Shown here in pieces: positions 19,191-27,878 of a stretch of 64,000 bases of DNA. Both the position numbers and the translations under genes were made by a program. The DNA lies in NCBI RefSeq assembly GCF_913777145.1, contig NZ_CAJYPS010000023.1, positions 124,001 through 188,000 of the forward strand, read 5' to 3'. Each line of letters begins with the position of its first letter. Position 1 is the first letter of the stretch. The DNA is from an uncultured Roseateles sp. (GTDB taxonomy: Bacteria; Pseudomonadota; Gammaproteobacteria; Burkholderiales; Burkholderiaceae_C). Below the pieces are notes generated by a model. The model was not told the DNA's origin. It saw only the letters and a program-made list of their open reading frames with translations, and ran no database searches.

Positions 19191-19498
19191 ACCGAGGACA
19201 GGCCCTGCGGCCTGTCCGACGCGTGGTGAAGGACGACTGCCCTGCAGGGCAGTCGGCATGAGGTCGGACCGAGGACAGCACCTGCGTGCTGTCCGACGCC
19301 GAGCTAAGGACTGCCGCCATGCAGGGCGCCGGGCATGAGGCACGACCGAGGACAGGCCCTGCGGCCTGCCCGACGCGTGGTGAAGGACGACTGCCATGCA
19401 GGGCAGTCGGCATGAGGTCGGACCGAGGACAGCACCTGCGTGCTGTCCGACGCCGAGCTAAGGACTGCCGCCATGCAGGGCGGCAGGCATGAGGCCGG
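19191..19498. repeat. Four tandem 77-bp hairpin units (A-B-A-B) between convergent genes
   Basis: Units at 19191-19267 (A), 19268-19344 (B), 19345-19421 (A) and 19422-19498 (B) are each exactly 77 bp and each starts ACCGAGGACAG. The two A units differ at 2 positions and the two B units at 4, giving a 154-bp higher-order period. Each unit carries two inverted repeats: a 9-bp stem with loop CTGC, and a second stem with loop NTGCAG. In the first unit these are at 19196-19217 and 19235-19254. 77 is not a multiple of 3 and no frame is conserved, so this is not a coding repeat. Sited between tamB and the convergent kinase gene, it may act as a bidirectional terminator or RNA-stabilising element. 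The 19499-19546 remainder shows nothing. Confidence 0.92.
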
Positions 19499-19546
19499 GC
19501 GCCCCGCCGGGTACAGGCCGCCGGGCCCGGGCCAGCCTCACCGCCA

Positions 19547-22500
19547 CTAGGCCCCCCACACCACCCTGACCTCGGTCCCGCCCTGGGCAGGCTGCCGCCA
19601 ATCCAGCATCGCCCCTATGCGTCGAGCGCGCTCGCGCATGCCCACCAGGCCCCAGTGGCCGGCCCTGGCCACCAGCGGCTCATCGGGCACGAAGCCGACG
19701 CCGTCATCCTGAACCGTCAGCAGGCAGCCCGACCCCGACCCGGTGCAGCGCAGGCACAGCGTGATGGAGGACGCGCGGGCATGGCGGAAGGCGTTGCGCA
19801 GCGCCTCCCGCGCAATGGCCAGCAACTCTTCTGCGGCATCCGGCGGCAGCGTCGCGGGCCGGCCTTCCATGCTGGCCTCGAAGGCGATGCCGTGCTGCGC
19901 CGCCAGCGCCTCGCCCAGACCTCGCAGCGTCGCGAACAGCTGCGGCGGCTCGGCCGGCTGCTGGCGCAGCCCGCTGACCTGGTCACGCGTGTGGCCCACG
20001 GCCTGCTCAGCCTCGTCCAGCAGCGCCTCCAGGCGCTGGCGTTGGCGGTCGCCCGGCAACATTTCGGCCACCACCGCATGCAGGCGCAGCACCAGCGCCT
20101 GCACCTCCTGCAGCAGATGGTCATGCAGGTCGCGTGCGATGCGGCCGCGCTCCAGCAGGCGAGCCTCCAGGCTCAGGCGCAACAGCCGCGACATGTGGCG
20201 CAGTCGCAGCCGGTACAGCCCCCACAGCAGGCCGAGCGCCACCAGCACCACCGCCAACCGGAACGCCGGCGTCTGCCACCAGGCCGCGGGCATCAGCAGC
20301 TCGACCTGGGCGACCGGGCCGCGCACACCGTCTTCGTTCTCGGCAAACACCTCGAAGCGGTAAGACCCCGGCGCCAGGTTGGTATAGAAAGCCTGGCGGC
20401 GCGTACCGGCTGCCTGCCAGCCGCTGTCCTGCCCGCTCAGCCGGAACCAGAACTTCAGCCGGCCCGGCTGCGTCAGGCCGGCGGCGGTGTAGTCCACCTG
20501 CAGCGAGCGCGCGCCGGTCTGGGCTTGCGGGTGTTGCAGATCCAGCGCCTGGCCGTCGCTACGCAGCGCGCGAATCAGTGCCTGCGGTGGCTGCGGGTTG
20601 CGCACGAGGTGGCCCGGGTCCAGCCAGAACAGGCCCAGCTCGGTCGAGAACCACAGCCGCCCGTCGCCGGTGCGAGCCGCCGTGCGCAAGGGGCGCAGCG
20701 TGCTCGTCCGCCCCACCAGACCGTCATCCGCGTTGAAGACCTCCAGCACCGGCACATGGCGGGGGTCGGCACGCAGCGCGCCGACTTCGGCCGCCGACAC
20801 GCGGATCACGCCGCTCGCCCCATGCAGCCAAAGCTCGCCCTCGGGCGTCTCCACCAGGCCGGACACGCCGCGCAAGGCCTCGCCCGACACCGAGCCCAGG
20901 CGGTGGAAGCGCTGGCCGTCGAACCAGGCCACCCCCTCGCTGCCGCCCACCCACAGGCCGCGCGCGCCCGACGCGAACACCAGCACACGCCCCACGTCCA
21001 GCCCCTGTTCGGCGGACCAGTGCCGCAGCCGCCCCTGCTGCAGCGACCAGGCACCGCGCTCCACGTAGCCCAGCCACAGCGTGGCATCGCGCGTGTCCTC
21101 GAACAGGCTCAGCGCCGGCTCCTCCGGCAGGCCGTCGACCCCAGCGCCGGCCCGCCACTGCTCGCCATGCAGCCGGTACAGCCCCTGCGCCACCAGCGAG
21201 GCCCAGAGCTCCCCATCGTGTCGCGCCAGCGCCTGCGGCTTCAGCAGCGCGCCGGGCGGCAGGGGCAGCGGCGGCAGGGGCTGCAGCCCGTTCGGGCCGT
21301 GGCGCCAGCCGCCGGCGGACGACAGCCACACCATGCCCTCGGGCGTGTCCAGCAGGCTGCCGGATTCGGGGCTCACATGGGGCCTGTACTGCCGAAGCCG
21401 CCCGTCCTCCCACCCCAGCAGGCCATCGGTCATGGATGACAACCACAGCTGGCCCTGGCCATCGGTGGCCAGGGCCACATCCGCCAGCGCCCGCCCCTGG
21501 CGCTCCAGCGACTGCAGGCGGCGCGCCTGCAGTTTCTCCAGGCGGTGGTAGGTGCTGAGCCAGACGTTGCCCTCGCGGTCATCCAGCATGCCGACACCCA
21601 CGGACACCTCCTCGGCGTTGAGGGGCAGACGCTGTGCCGGCACCGGATGGTGCGGGTCGTCCAGGTGACGCAGCAGGTCCTCGCTGCTCACGCGCAGCAG
21701 GCCCTGGCGGCCGGCGGCCCAGGCGTGGCCCTGGCGGTCCATCCAGACGATCTGCGCCCGCTCCAGTGCCACCGGCCAGGAAGCCGGCCGCCCCTGGGGC
21801 ATGGAACGTCCCGAGCCGTCAAGCAGCCACAGTCGCTCCTTGTCTGACCACCAGGCCCGGCCCTGCGCGTCCAGCAGCAGGCCGGTGCTGCTGCGGCCCT
21901 CCTGGTAAAGCACCAGCGGACCGCCCCTGGCATCCCCTCGGAAGAGGCGCTCGCGCGACAGCAGCCACAGCGAGCCCTGCCTGTCCACCACCATGCCGCC
22001 CTCCAGCGACGGCAGCGCTGCGCCGTCCGCCGCCGTCACCGGCTGCCAGCGCTGGCCCTGCAGGCGGTAGAGGCCGGCCGTGGTGCCGGCCCACAGCTCG
22101 CCCCGAGGACCCTGGGCCAGTTGACCCACACTGCGTGCCGGCAATCCCCCGGTGTAGGCCGTCACCCGACCTTCCCGCACGCGGTAGACACCCCCGAAGC
22201 GAAAGCCCAGCCATAGCGCCCCATCGGCATCGACCAGCAGAGACAAGGGCATATCCGCCGGCAGCTGCGGCCCGCCATGTGGCACAAACCGCTCGAAGCG
22301 CAGGCCGTCGAAGCTGAACAGGCCCTGCGCCGAACTCATCCACAGCAGGCCATCCCGCCCCTGGGCCATGCGTATCACCGGCATGGGCGCCCCCTCCCGC
22401 GGGGTGTAAGCCGTGCGCAGCAGCTGCAACGGCTCCATGGCCGGCGCCGCCTGCGCCTGGCCGTGGGCGACCAGCACCAGCGTCCAGCACATCAGGGTAG

Positions 22501-22549
22501 ACAACAGGCGACTGATGGACAGCCAGGTGCAGCGGCAACGGAGCTTCAT
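19547..22549 (-). CDS. Two-component sensor histidine kinase with periplasmic propeller (LuxR-type/HisKA_3)
   Basis: About 1000 residues. A signal peptide/anchor (MKLRCRCTWLSISRLL...) precedes a large sensor made of two-component-regulator propeller repeats (e.g. GLLWMSSAQGLFSFDG, GALWLGFRFGGVYRV, GRLWFSTELGLFWLD), then a Y_Y_Y domain (about 710-770), one TM helix (LAVVLVALGLLWGLYRLRL), a HisKA_3 dimerisation domain with phospho-acceptor His809 (RDLHDHLLQ), and a HATPase_c domain (EALRNAFRHA, DDGVGF, GLVGMRERA). It should phosphorylate a NarL/FixJ-type regulator, but none is encoded nearby. The ATG at 22549 gives the best leader; upstream in-frame ATGs exist (22582, 22591). Confidence 0.88.
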   Translation of the reverse strand: MKLRCRCTWLSISRLLSTLMCWTLVLVAHGQAQAAPAMEPLQLLRTAYTPREGAPMPVIRMAQGRDGLLWMSSAQGLFSFDGLRFERFVPHGGPQLPADMPLSLLVDADGALWLGFRFGGVYRVREGRVTAYTGGLPARSVGQLAQGPRGELWAGTTAGLYRLQGQRWQPVTAADGAALPSLEGGMVVDRQGSLWLLSRERLFRGDARGGPLVLYQEGRSSTGLLLDAQGRAWWSDKERLWLLDGSGRSMPQGRPASWPVALERAQIVWMDRQGHAWAAGRQGLLRVSSEDLLRHLDDPHHPVPAQRLPLNAEEVSVGVGMLDDREGNVWLSTYHRLEKLQARRLQSLERQGRALADVALATDGQGQLWLSSMTDGLLGWEDGRLRQYRPHVSPESGSLLDTPEGMVWLSSAGGWRHGPNGLQPLPPLPLPPGALLKPQALARHDGELWASLVAQGLYRLHGEQWRAGAGVDGLPEEPALSLFEDTRDATLWLGYVERGAWSLQQGRLRHWSAEQGLDVGRVLVFASGARGLWVGGSEGVAWFDGQRFHRLGSVSGEALRGVSGLVETPEGELWLHGASGVIRVSAAEVGALRADPRHVPVLEVFNADDGLVGRTSTLRPLRTAARTGDGRLWFSTELGLFWLDPGHLVRNPQPPQALIRALRSDGQALDLQHPQAQTGARSLQVDYTAAGLTQPGRLKFWFRLSGQDSGWQAAGTRRQAFYTNLAPGSYRFEVFAENEDGVRGPVAQVELLMPAAWWQTPAFRLAVVLVALGLLWGLYRLRLRHMSRLLRLSLEARLLERGRIARDLHDHLLQEVQALVLRLHAVVAEMLPGDRQRQRLEALLDEAEQAVGHTRDQVSGLRQQPAEPPQLFATLRGLGEALAAQHGIAFEASMEGRPATLPPDAAEELLAIAREALRNAFRHARASSITLCLRCTGSGSGCLLTVQDDGVGFVPDEPLVARAGHWGLVGMRERARRIGAMLDWRQPAQGGTEVRVVWGA

Positions 22550-22812
22550 CGGTCGAATGGGCAGACAAGGAACGGGCCTCATCCGCCGCATGCGAGTGGC
22601 CCGATACCGACATTGCGAGCGGAGGGAAGAAGAGGGGCCAGGTCATGCTAACGGGCCGAATCATGCCCATAGGCCTTCGCGCGGGGCCGGCGCCCGAAAA
22701 CCGGTCTTTGGGCCTAGGCACCCGCCGCCCAAGGGCGGATTGCCGTGTGGCATGGACCCCAGCGACCTGTGCATCAGGTCCGACAATCGCCCCTTTTTGG
22801 TTCAGGCCCGCC

Positions 22813-23982
22813 ATGCCCCGCCCCACCCCCTCGCCCCGCCTGCATGGCCTGGACACGCTGCGCGCCACCGCCATCGCGCTGGTCTACGCCTACCACTACG
22901 CGCTGTTCGTGAGCCGCGAGCCCACCTTCGGCTGGCTCAGCGAGCTGGGCTGGGTGGGCGTGGACCTGTTCTTCGTGCTGAGTGGCTACCTGATCGCCAA
23001 CCAGCTGCTGGGCGGGCTGCGGCGCGGCGAGACGCTGTCGCTGCCGCGCTTCTACGGCCGACGCCTGCTGCGCACCCTGCCCAACTTCTACGTGGTGCTG
23101 GCGGCGTTCTGGCTGCTGTCGCCCGCGCTGGGCGGCCGCGAGCCGCCGCCGCTGTGGCGCTTCCTGAGCTTCACGCAGAACATCAACCTGCAGCCCGGCA
23201 CGGCGTTCTCGCATGCCTGGTCGCTGTGTATCGAGGAGCAGTTCTACCTGCTGCTGCCGGCCGCGCTGCTGCTGGGCAACCGGCTGGGGCGCCACCGCCG
23301 CACGCTGGCCTGGGGCCTGATCGCGCTGCTGACGCTGGCCGCCTGCGGGTGGCGCGACCACCTGTGGCACCGCTACGGCCTCGAGGCCGGCGACGCGGTG
23401 CAGGGCTACTACCCCAACGTCTATTACGCCAGCCTCTCAAGGCTGGACGAGTTCCTGCCCGGCGTGGCGGTCGCGCTGCTCAAGCACGGCCACCCGCGCG
23501 CCTGGGCGGCCCTGATGGCCATGCCGCGGCGGCTGCTGGCGCTGGGACTGGCCGCCTGCGCGCTGATGGGCGCGCTGCTGCTGCAGGGCTACTACATCGA
23601 CGGTTATGGCTACGGCCATGCGATGACCACCGTGGGCTACAGCGCGCTGGCCTGGGCCTTTGCGCTGCTGCTGACCGCGTCGCTGTGCCCGGGCGGCCCG
23701 CCGGCGCGCTGGCGGGTGCCGGGCGCGAACCCGCTGGCGCGCTGGTCGTATGCGCTGTACCTCACGCACAAACCCATCGCCTTCGTGCTGCTGAAGCCGC
23801 TGGCCTGGGCCGGCATCGCCGCCGCCTCGGGCACGGCGACGCTGATCGTCACCGCCGCCTGCCTGCTGGGCGGCTGGCTGCTGTACCGCGGCGTGGAGGC
23901 GCCCTTGCTGGCGCTGCGCGACCGCTGGCTGCCGGGCAACTTCGCCCCAGCGTCGGCCCTGCCGGCGGGCCAGCGCGCCTGA
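22813..23982 (+). CDS. Acyltransferase family 3 membrane protein
   Basis: 389 residues, about ten hydrophobic segments. The N-terminus has the family motif [20 protein letters not shown], including the R and H residues conserved in acyltransferase_3 (OafA/NodX/OatA) proteins. [16 protein letters not shown] and [13 protein letters not shown] follow. Such enzymes transfer acetyl or other acyl groups onto extracytoplasmic sugars, for example O-antigen, peptidoglycan or exopolysaccharide. No SGNH domain is fused. The start at 22813 gives the standard short N-terminus. Monocistronic in appearance; the acceptor cannot be told from context. Confidence 0.9.
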   Translation: MPRPTPSPRLHGLDTLRATAIALVYAYHYALFVSREPTFGWLSELGWVGVDLFFVLSGYLIANQLLGGLRRGETLSLPRFYGRRLLRTLPNFYVVLAAFWLLSPALGGREPPPLWRFLSFTQNINLQPGTAFSHAWSLCIEEQFYLLLPAALLLGNRLGRHRRTLAWGLIALLTLAACGWRDHLWHRYGLEAGDAVQGYYPNVYYASLSRLDEFLPGVAVALLKHGHPRAWAALMAMPRRLLALGLAACALMGALLLQGYYIDGYGYGHAMTTVGYSALAWAFALLLTASLCPGGPPARWRVPGANPLARWSYALYLTHKPIAFVLLKPLAWAGIAAASGTATLIVTAACLLGGWLLYRGVEAPLLALRDRWLPGNFAPASALPAGQRA

Positions 23983-24319
23983 GGAGGACCTTGCGCCCAA
24001 CTGGCGCGGCCCGCCGCGCTGGCCTGCGGCCTGGGGCGGTACGGGCCTGGGACGGCGGCAGCAGGGCCAAGGACAACAAGGCGGGATAGGCATCAGGAAG
24101 AGCCGGCAGCAGCCATGGAGCCCGGCAAGGCCGCGCCCTGCCATGGCCATCCCTCGGGCCTACCCCCTTGGGGGGGCGTCTGGCGGGGGGCCTTTGGGCC
24201 TATCCGCCGCCCCTGCCCAAGACAGTCGTGCGAACAGGGGCGGGTTCACAGAATGGCGCCACTGTCGTTCCGGCAGTTCGGCGCCCTTCCAAGGGTGTCG
24301 TCACTTGAAGGAGTCCACG
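23983..24319. other. Non-coding stretch with a C/G-rich hairpin element
   Basis: 337 bp without a supported gene. It holds a hairpin-forming core at 24163-24176 (five C, TT, seven G) followed by GGCCTTTGGGCC (24189-24200), weakly resembling the element at 9194-9246. The rest is the 5' region of the haloperoxidase-like gene; no clear sigma-70 boxes are seen. Confidence 0.4.
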
Positions 24320-25300
24320 GTGTCAAACCACCAACAGTCCGCCCTCCTGCAGCTGTCGCGTCGCGAACTGCTGCTCAGCGGCGCGGGTCTGGCCGCCACC
24401 GCGGCACTGCCCGGCTCGGCCCTGGCCGCCGCTGCTTCCAAACAATCCCCCGCAACGCAAGGAGTTCCCCCCATGAGCTACGTCACCACCAAGGACGGCG
24501 TCCAGATCTTCTACAAGGACTGGGGCGACAAGTCGGCCCAACCCATCGTCTTCTCGCACGGCTGGCCGCTGAGCAGCGACGACTGGGACGCCCAGATGAT
24601 CTATTTCCTGCAGAAGGGCTACCGCGTCATCGCCCATGACCGCCGCGGTCACGGCCGTTCCAGCCAGGTCGCCACCGGCCACGACATGGACCACTATGCC
24701 GATGACCTGGCTGCGGTCACCGAGCACCTGAACCTGAAGAACGCCATCCACGTGGGCCACTCCACCGGTGGTGGCGAGGTCGCGCACTACATCGGTCGCC
24801 ACGGCAGCAAGCGCGTCGCCAAGGCCGTGCTGATCTCCGCCGTGCCCCCCATCATGCTGAAGACCGCCGCCTACCCGGGCGGCCTGCCGATCGATGTGTT
24901 CGACGGCATCCGCGCCGGCGTGGCCAACAACCGTCCGCAGTTCTACAAGGACCTGACCATTCCGTTCTACGGCTTCAACCGCCCGAACGCCAAGGTGTCC
25001 GAAGGCCTGCGCGAGCACTGGGTCTACCAGGGCATGATGGGCTCGGTGCTGGCTCACTACGAAGGCGTGAAGGCCTTCTCCGAGACCGACTTCACCGAAG
25101 ACCTGAAGAAGATCAACGTGCCCACGCTGGTCATCCACGGTGACGACGACCAGATCGTGCCCATCGGCAACTCGGCACTGCTGTCGTCCAAGCTGATCAA
25201 GGGCGCCCAGCTCAAGGTCTACCCGGGTCTGTCGCACGGCCTGTTCGCGACCCACCCCGAGCTGATCAACCCGGACATGCTGGCCTTCTTCAAGGCCTGA
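24320..25300 (+). CDS. Alpha/beta hydrolase, non-heme chloroperoxidase-like, with Tat leader
   Basis: 326 residues from a GTG start preceded by AAGGAG 6 nt upstream. The first 38 residues are a twin-arginine leader (SRRELLLSG, hydrophobic core, ALAAAA). The catalytic domain starts [18 protein letters not shown], exactly where cytosolic members of this family begin, and has HDRRGHGRS, nucleophile elbow GHSTGG (Ser148), a GDDDQIVP acid motif (about 275-277) and His306 (GLSHG). These cofactor-free perhydrolases/haloperoxidases are best viewed as esterases. An internal ATG at 24473 has its own AAGGAG (24459-24464), 8 nt upstream, so a second leaderless product is plausible. Confidence 0.92.
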   Translation: MSNHQQSALLQLSRRELLLSGAGLAATAALPGSALAAAASKQSPATQGVPPMSYVTTKDGVQIFYKDWGDKSAQPIVFSHGWPLSSDDWDAQMIYFLQKGYRVIAHDRRGHGRSSQVATGHDMDHYADDLAAVTEHLNLKNAIHVGHSTGGGEVAHYIGRHGSKRVAKAVLISAVPPIMLKTAAYPGGLPIDVFDGIRAGVANNRPQFYKDLTIPFYGFNRPNAKVSEGLREHWVYQGMMGSVLAHYEGVKAFSETDFTEDLKKINVPTLVIHGDDDQIVPIGNSALLSSKLIKGAQLKVYPGLSHGLFATHPELINPDMLAFFKA

Positions 25301-25350
25301 GCCCGGTCTCACCTCCTGCCTGCCCTACCCGGTTCGCCGGGTTCAGATTG

Positions 25351-25377
25351 CCCCAGCCTGCCGGCTGGGGCTTTTTT
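25351..25377 (+). terminator. Strong intrinsic terminator after the hydrolase gene
   Basis: 8-bp stem CCCCAGCC / GGCTGGGG with loop TGCC, followed by CTTTTTTCTT. A second hairpin just upstream (ACCCGG / CCGGGT around a TTCG loop, 25327-25342) adds to it. Confidence 0.9.
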
Positions 25378-25399
25378 CTTGCCGGCCTGTCTTTGGGGA

Positions 25400-27292
25400 T
25401 CAGCCCGCCTCGGCCATCAGCGGCGCGTCGGCCCCGGCCAGTTGCACACGGCCGCGGCCGGCGCGCTTGGCCTGGTACATGGCCTCGTCGGCGGCGGCCA
25501 GCAGCTCCTCGCTGCTGCGGCCATGGCGGCCTGCGAAGGCCACGCCCATGCTGCAGCCCACACTGACGCTGGCGCCACTGCTGAGCATGATGGGCCGGCG
25601 GATCAGGTCCTCGCAGCGCTGCAGCAGCGGCAGCACCTTGTCGGTCTCGTTCACACCGGTCAGCAGCCAGGCGAACTCGTCGCCGCCCAGGCGGGCCACC
25701 GAGTCGTTGCTGCGCAGTTCGCGTCGCAGGCGCTGGCCGATCTCGCGCAACACCTCGTCGCCGGCCTCGTGGCCATGGCGATCGTTGACCGGCTTGAAGC
25801 CGTCCAGGTCCATGTAGCACAGGGCCATGCCATGGCCGGTGCGCTGCGCGTGGGCCAGGCCCAGCTGCAGGTGCTCCTCGAACAGCCGGCGATTGGCCAG
25901 CCCGGTCAGTGGATCGTGCAGCGCCAGGTGCTGGGCCAGCTCCTCGCTGCGCTTGAGCTTGTCGATGTCCACCATCATCCAGATGGACTCGCTCTCGCTG
26001 AGCGCCGCACCGCTGAGGTCCATCCACACCTCGCGCTGGTCCGCGGTGCGCAGCTGCACCTGGGTGCGAAAGCGTCCCTCGGCCTGCAGCGCGGCATAGG
26101 CCAGCGCGCCCACGCGCTGGTAGCTCTCGTCGTCCTTGTAGGCCAGGCGGGTGGGCGCACCCCTCAGCGTCTCCTCGCTGTAGCCCAGGATGCGCACCAC
26201 CGCCGGGTTGGCCCAGCAGATCTGGCGGTCGCGCACACGCATCATGCCCACCAGATCGTTGTCCAGCATCAGGTTCTGCTCGCGTGCCAGGCGTGCCGCA
26301 TAGCTGGCGATGCGGTACTGCCGGCGGTGCTGCCAGTACAGGAACACCGAGCCGATGGCGATCAACAGCAGCACCAGGCCGGTGAAGCCCCAGTAGCGCA
26401 GTGCATCCTCCGCCCACGGACCGGCCAGGTAGGACTGGGTGCCAAAGCCAGCCAGCACCACATAGTCATAGCCCGGCAGGCGACGGTAGGCCGTGATGCG
26501 CTCCACGCCGTCCAGCGCGGTCTCGGTCATGTACCACCCCTGCTGCGGGTCCGCCTGCAGTCGCTGGCGCAGCCGCGCGGAAATCTCCTGCCCGCCCAGT
26601 CCGGCGGCACTGGCCGGGTCGACCGCCGAATAGCGGGCAGCCAGCCTCATGCTGCCCGAGCGCAGCGAGATCGCGCCCTGCTCGCCGACCGACAGCTTGG
26701 CGAACAGACGATGGAAGTGGTCCTGCGACAGCACCGCATAGACCACGCCGCGAAAGCTGCCGTCCACCCCGTCCAGGCGGCGGGCCACCACGATGCACCA
26801 GTCGTTGAACACATCGCTGTAGAGCGGCTCCGACACCTGCGTGCCTCCGGCCTGGCGAGCCTGCGCAAAGTAGGGCCGCTGGAGCACCGAGTAATGGCTC
26901 AGCTCAGGCGGCAGGCCGTGCGTGACCTCGCCCTGCGCATCGGCGATGCGCAGCGCCCTCGCAAAGGGCAGCAGCAGGCGCTGCTCCTGCAGGCTGCGGT
27001 CCATCTGCCGCTCCCGATCCGGCTGGCCGTCCACCTGCAGGTAGCGCAGCGCCACCGTGGTCAGCGCGTTGTCCACCAGCCGCAGCTCGGAAGCCAGCTC
27101 GATGCTGAGCCCATGGGCCAGGTTGTCGGCCGCTCGGTGGGCGCGCTCGATGTCGTCCGCCCGACCGGCCGCGAGGTTGGACAGCGTTGCCGCGATCAGC
27201 ACGGTGGCCACCAGCAGATTGCCCAGCAGGATCCAGCCGGCAATCGCCCGGGGCGACTGGGTGGCCATGCGCTTCATGCTTTTCAGATCCAT
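25400..27292 (-). CDS. Membrane diguanylate cyclase with Cache-type sensor, PAS and GGDEF domains
   Basis: About 630 residues. A first TM helix (AIAGWILLGNLLVATVLIAATL) leads into a periplasmic double-Cache-like sensor (about 40-300, with YFAQARQAGGTQVSEP and GVVYAVLSQDHF), then a second TM helix (WGFTGLVLLLIAIGSVFLYW), a PAS domain (DNDLVGMMRVRDRQICWANPA) and a GGDEF domain (about 450-610). The active-site motif RLGGDEF is intact. RSND, five residues upstream, fits the product-inhibition I-site RxxD. It should synthesise c-di-GMP from GTP in response to an extracellular ligand. Several starts are possible; ATG 27292 (MDLKSMKR) keeps the TM helix near the N-terminus. Confidence 0.9.
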   Translation of the reverse strand: MDLKSMKRMATQSPRAIAGWILLGNLLVATVLIAATLSNLAAGRADDIERAHRAADNLAHGLSIELASELRLVDNALTTVALRYLQVDGQPDRERQMDRSLQEQRLLLPFARALRIADAQGEVTHGLPPELSHYSVLQRPYFAQARQAGGTQVSEPLYSDVFNDWCIVVARRLDGVDGSFRGVVYAVLSQDHFHRLFAKLSVGEQGAISLRSGSMRLAARYSAVDPASAAGLGGQEISARLRQRLQADPQQGWYMTETALDGVERITAYRRLPGYDYVVLAGFGTQSYLAGPWAEDALRYWGFTGLVLLLIAIGSVFLYWQHRRQYRIASYAARLAREQNLMLDNDLVGMMRVRDRQICWANPAVVRILGYSEETLRGAPTRLAYKDDESYQRVGALAYAALQAEGRFRTQVQLRTADQREVWMDLSGAALSESESIWMMVDIDKLKRSEELAQHLALHDPLTGLANRRLFEEHLQLGLAHAQRTGHGMALCYMDLDGFKPVNDRHGHEAGDEVLREIGQRLRRELRSNDSVARLGGDEFAWLLTGVNETDKVLPLLQRCEDLIRRPIMLSSGASVSVGCSMGVAFAGRHGRSSEELLAAADEAMYQAKRAGRGRVQLAGADAPLMAEAG

Positions 27293-27634
27293 GTCGTCAC
27301 CATCCCGGGCGCCGGTCGCCGCTGCAGCACGGCCCGGCACGCATGGCCCGGTCATCGTGAACGCCGGGCTTGGTGGTCATCCCCGAGTCATTCTGGAATC
27401 CAGATTTCCGACGGCACTTGATGGCCATCAAGTCGGTCGAGGCTGGGCATCGGGATGCAGCAGATATTCTCATATTTATCATTTTTATTTATTTTCACAG
27501 CAACTCAAGGCACTCCGTCACACGTATGCCCGGCGAGGCGCCTGCGCCGCATCGGCCACGTTGTCCTGCGGCCCAGGTCACGCCCCATGCGAGAATCCGC
27601 GCCGCTCGCCCGGCCAGCCTGGACGGCGAGCCGG
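27293..27634. promoter_or_regulatory. Upstream region of the diguanylate cyclase gene with palindromes and an A+T-rich tract
   Basis: 342 bp without a gene. It contains two perfect palindromes: TCTGGA-A-TCCAGA (27392-27404) and an 18-bp ACTTGATGGCCATCAAGT (27416-27433). About 30 bp further from the gene is an A+T-rich tract (27462-27501) very unlike the surrounding 70 percent G+C. This looks like a regulated leftward promoter region with operator-like sites. The leftward strand offers TTGCTG with an AT-rich spacer, but no convincing -10 box. Confidence 0.4.
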
Positions 27635-27709
27635 CTCTCCGTAGTTCAATGGATAGAACGGCCGCCTCCTAAGCGGCAGATACAGGTTCGATTCCTGTCG
27701 GAGGGACCA
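27635..27709 (+). tRNA. tRNA-Arg (anticodon CCT)
   Basis: Cloverleaf complete: acceptor CTCTCCG (27635-27641) pairs with CGGAGGG (27699-27705), including one G-U pair. The D-arm contains AATGGATAGAACG. The anticodon stem GCCGC / GCGGC encloses loop CTCCTAA with anticodon CCT at 27668-27670. The T-arm is ACAGG-TTCGATT-CCTGT. CCA is encoded at 27707-27709. It reads AGG codons, rare in such genomes. Confidence 0.97.
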
Positions 27710-27878
27710 GCCCCACCCCGGGGCCTTGCGCGTTTGGACTGCCTTGCTGCGGGCTTGCCGTCGCCTGACGTGCTGCTGTGAGGCCGCGCGCGCCGCCTGA
27801 CCGGCGCAGCCCCCGCCGCTAGAGTGGCCACCTGCGCCGCGCGACCGTGGCGACATCGCCCGGCCGACGGGCGCCGCC

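Noticed and set aside
19159..19413. Small open frames inside the 77-bp repeat array on both strands
   Set aside because: 77 and 154 are not multiples of 3, so the repeats do not preserve a reading frame; the stems are what is conserved.
19191..19498. The array as a CRISPR
   Set aside because: Units are contiguous without unique spacers, are 77 bp long, and there are no cas genes.
27635..27709. tRNA-Arg as an integration site of a genomic island
   Set aside because: No integrase, no direct repeat of the tRNA 3' end and no change in base composition downstream (MipA, sterol desaturase genes look native).
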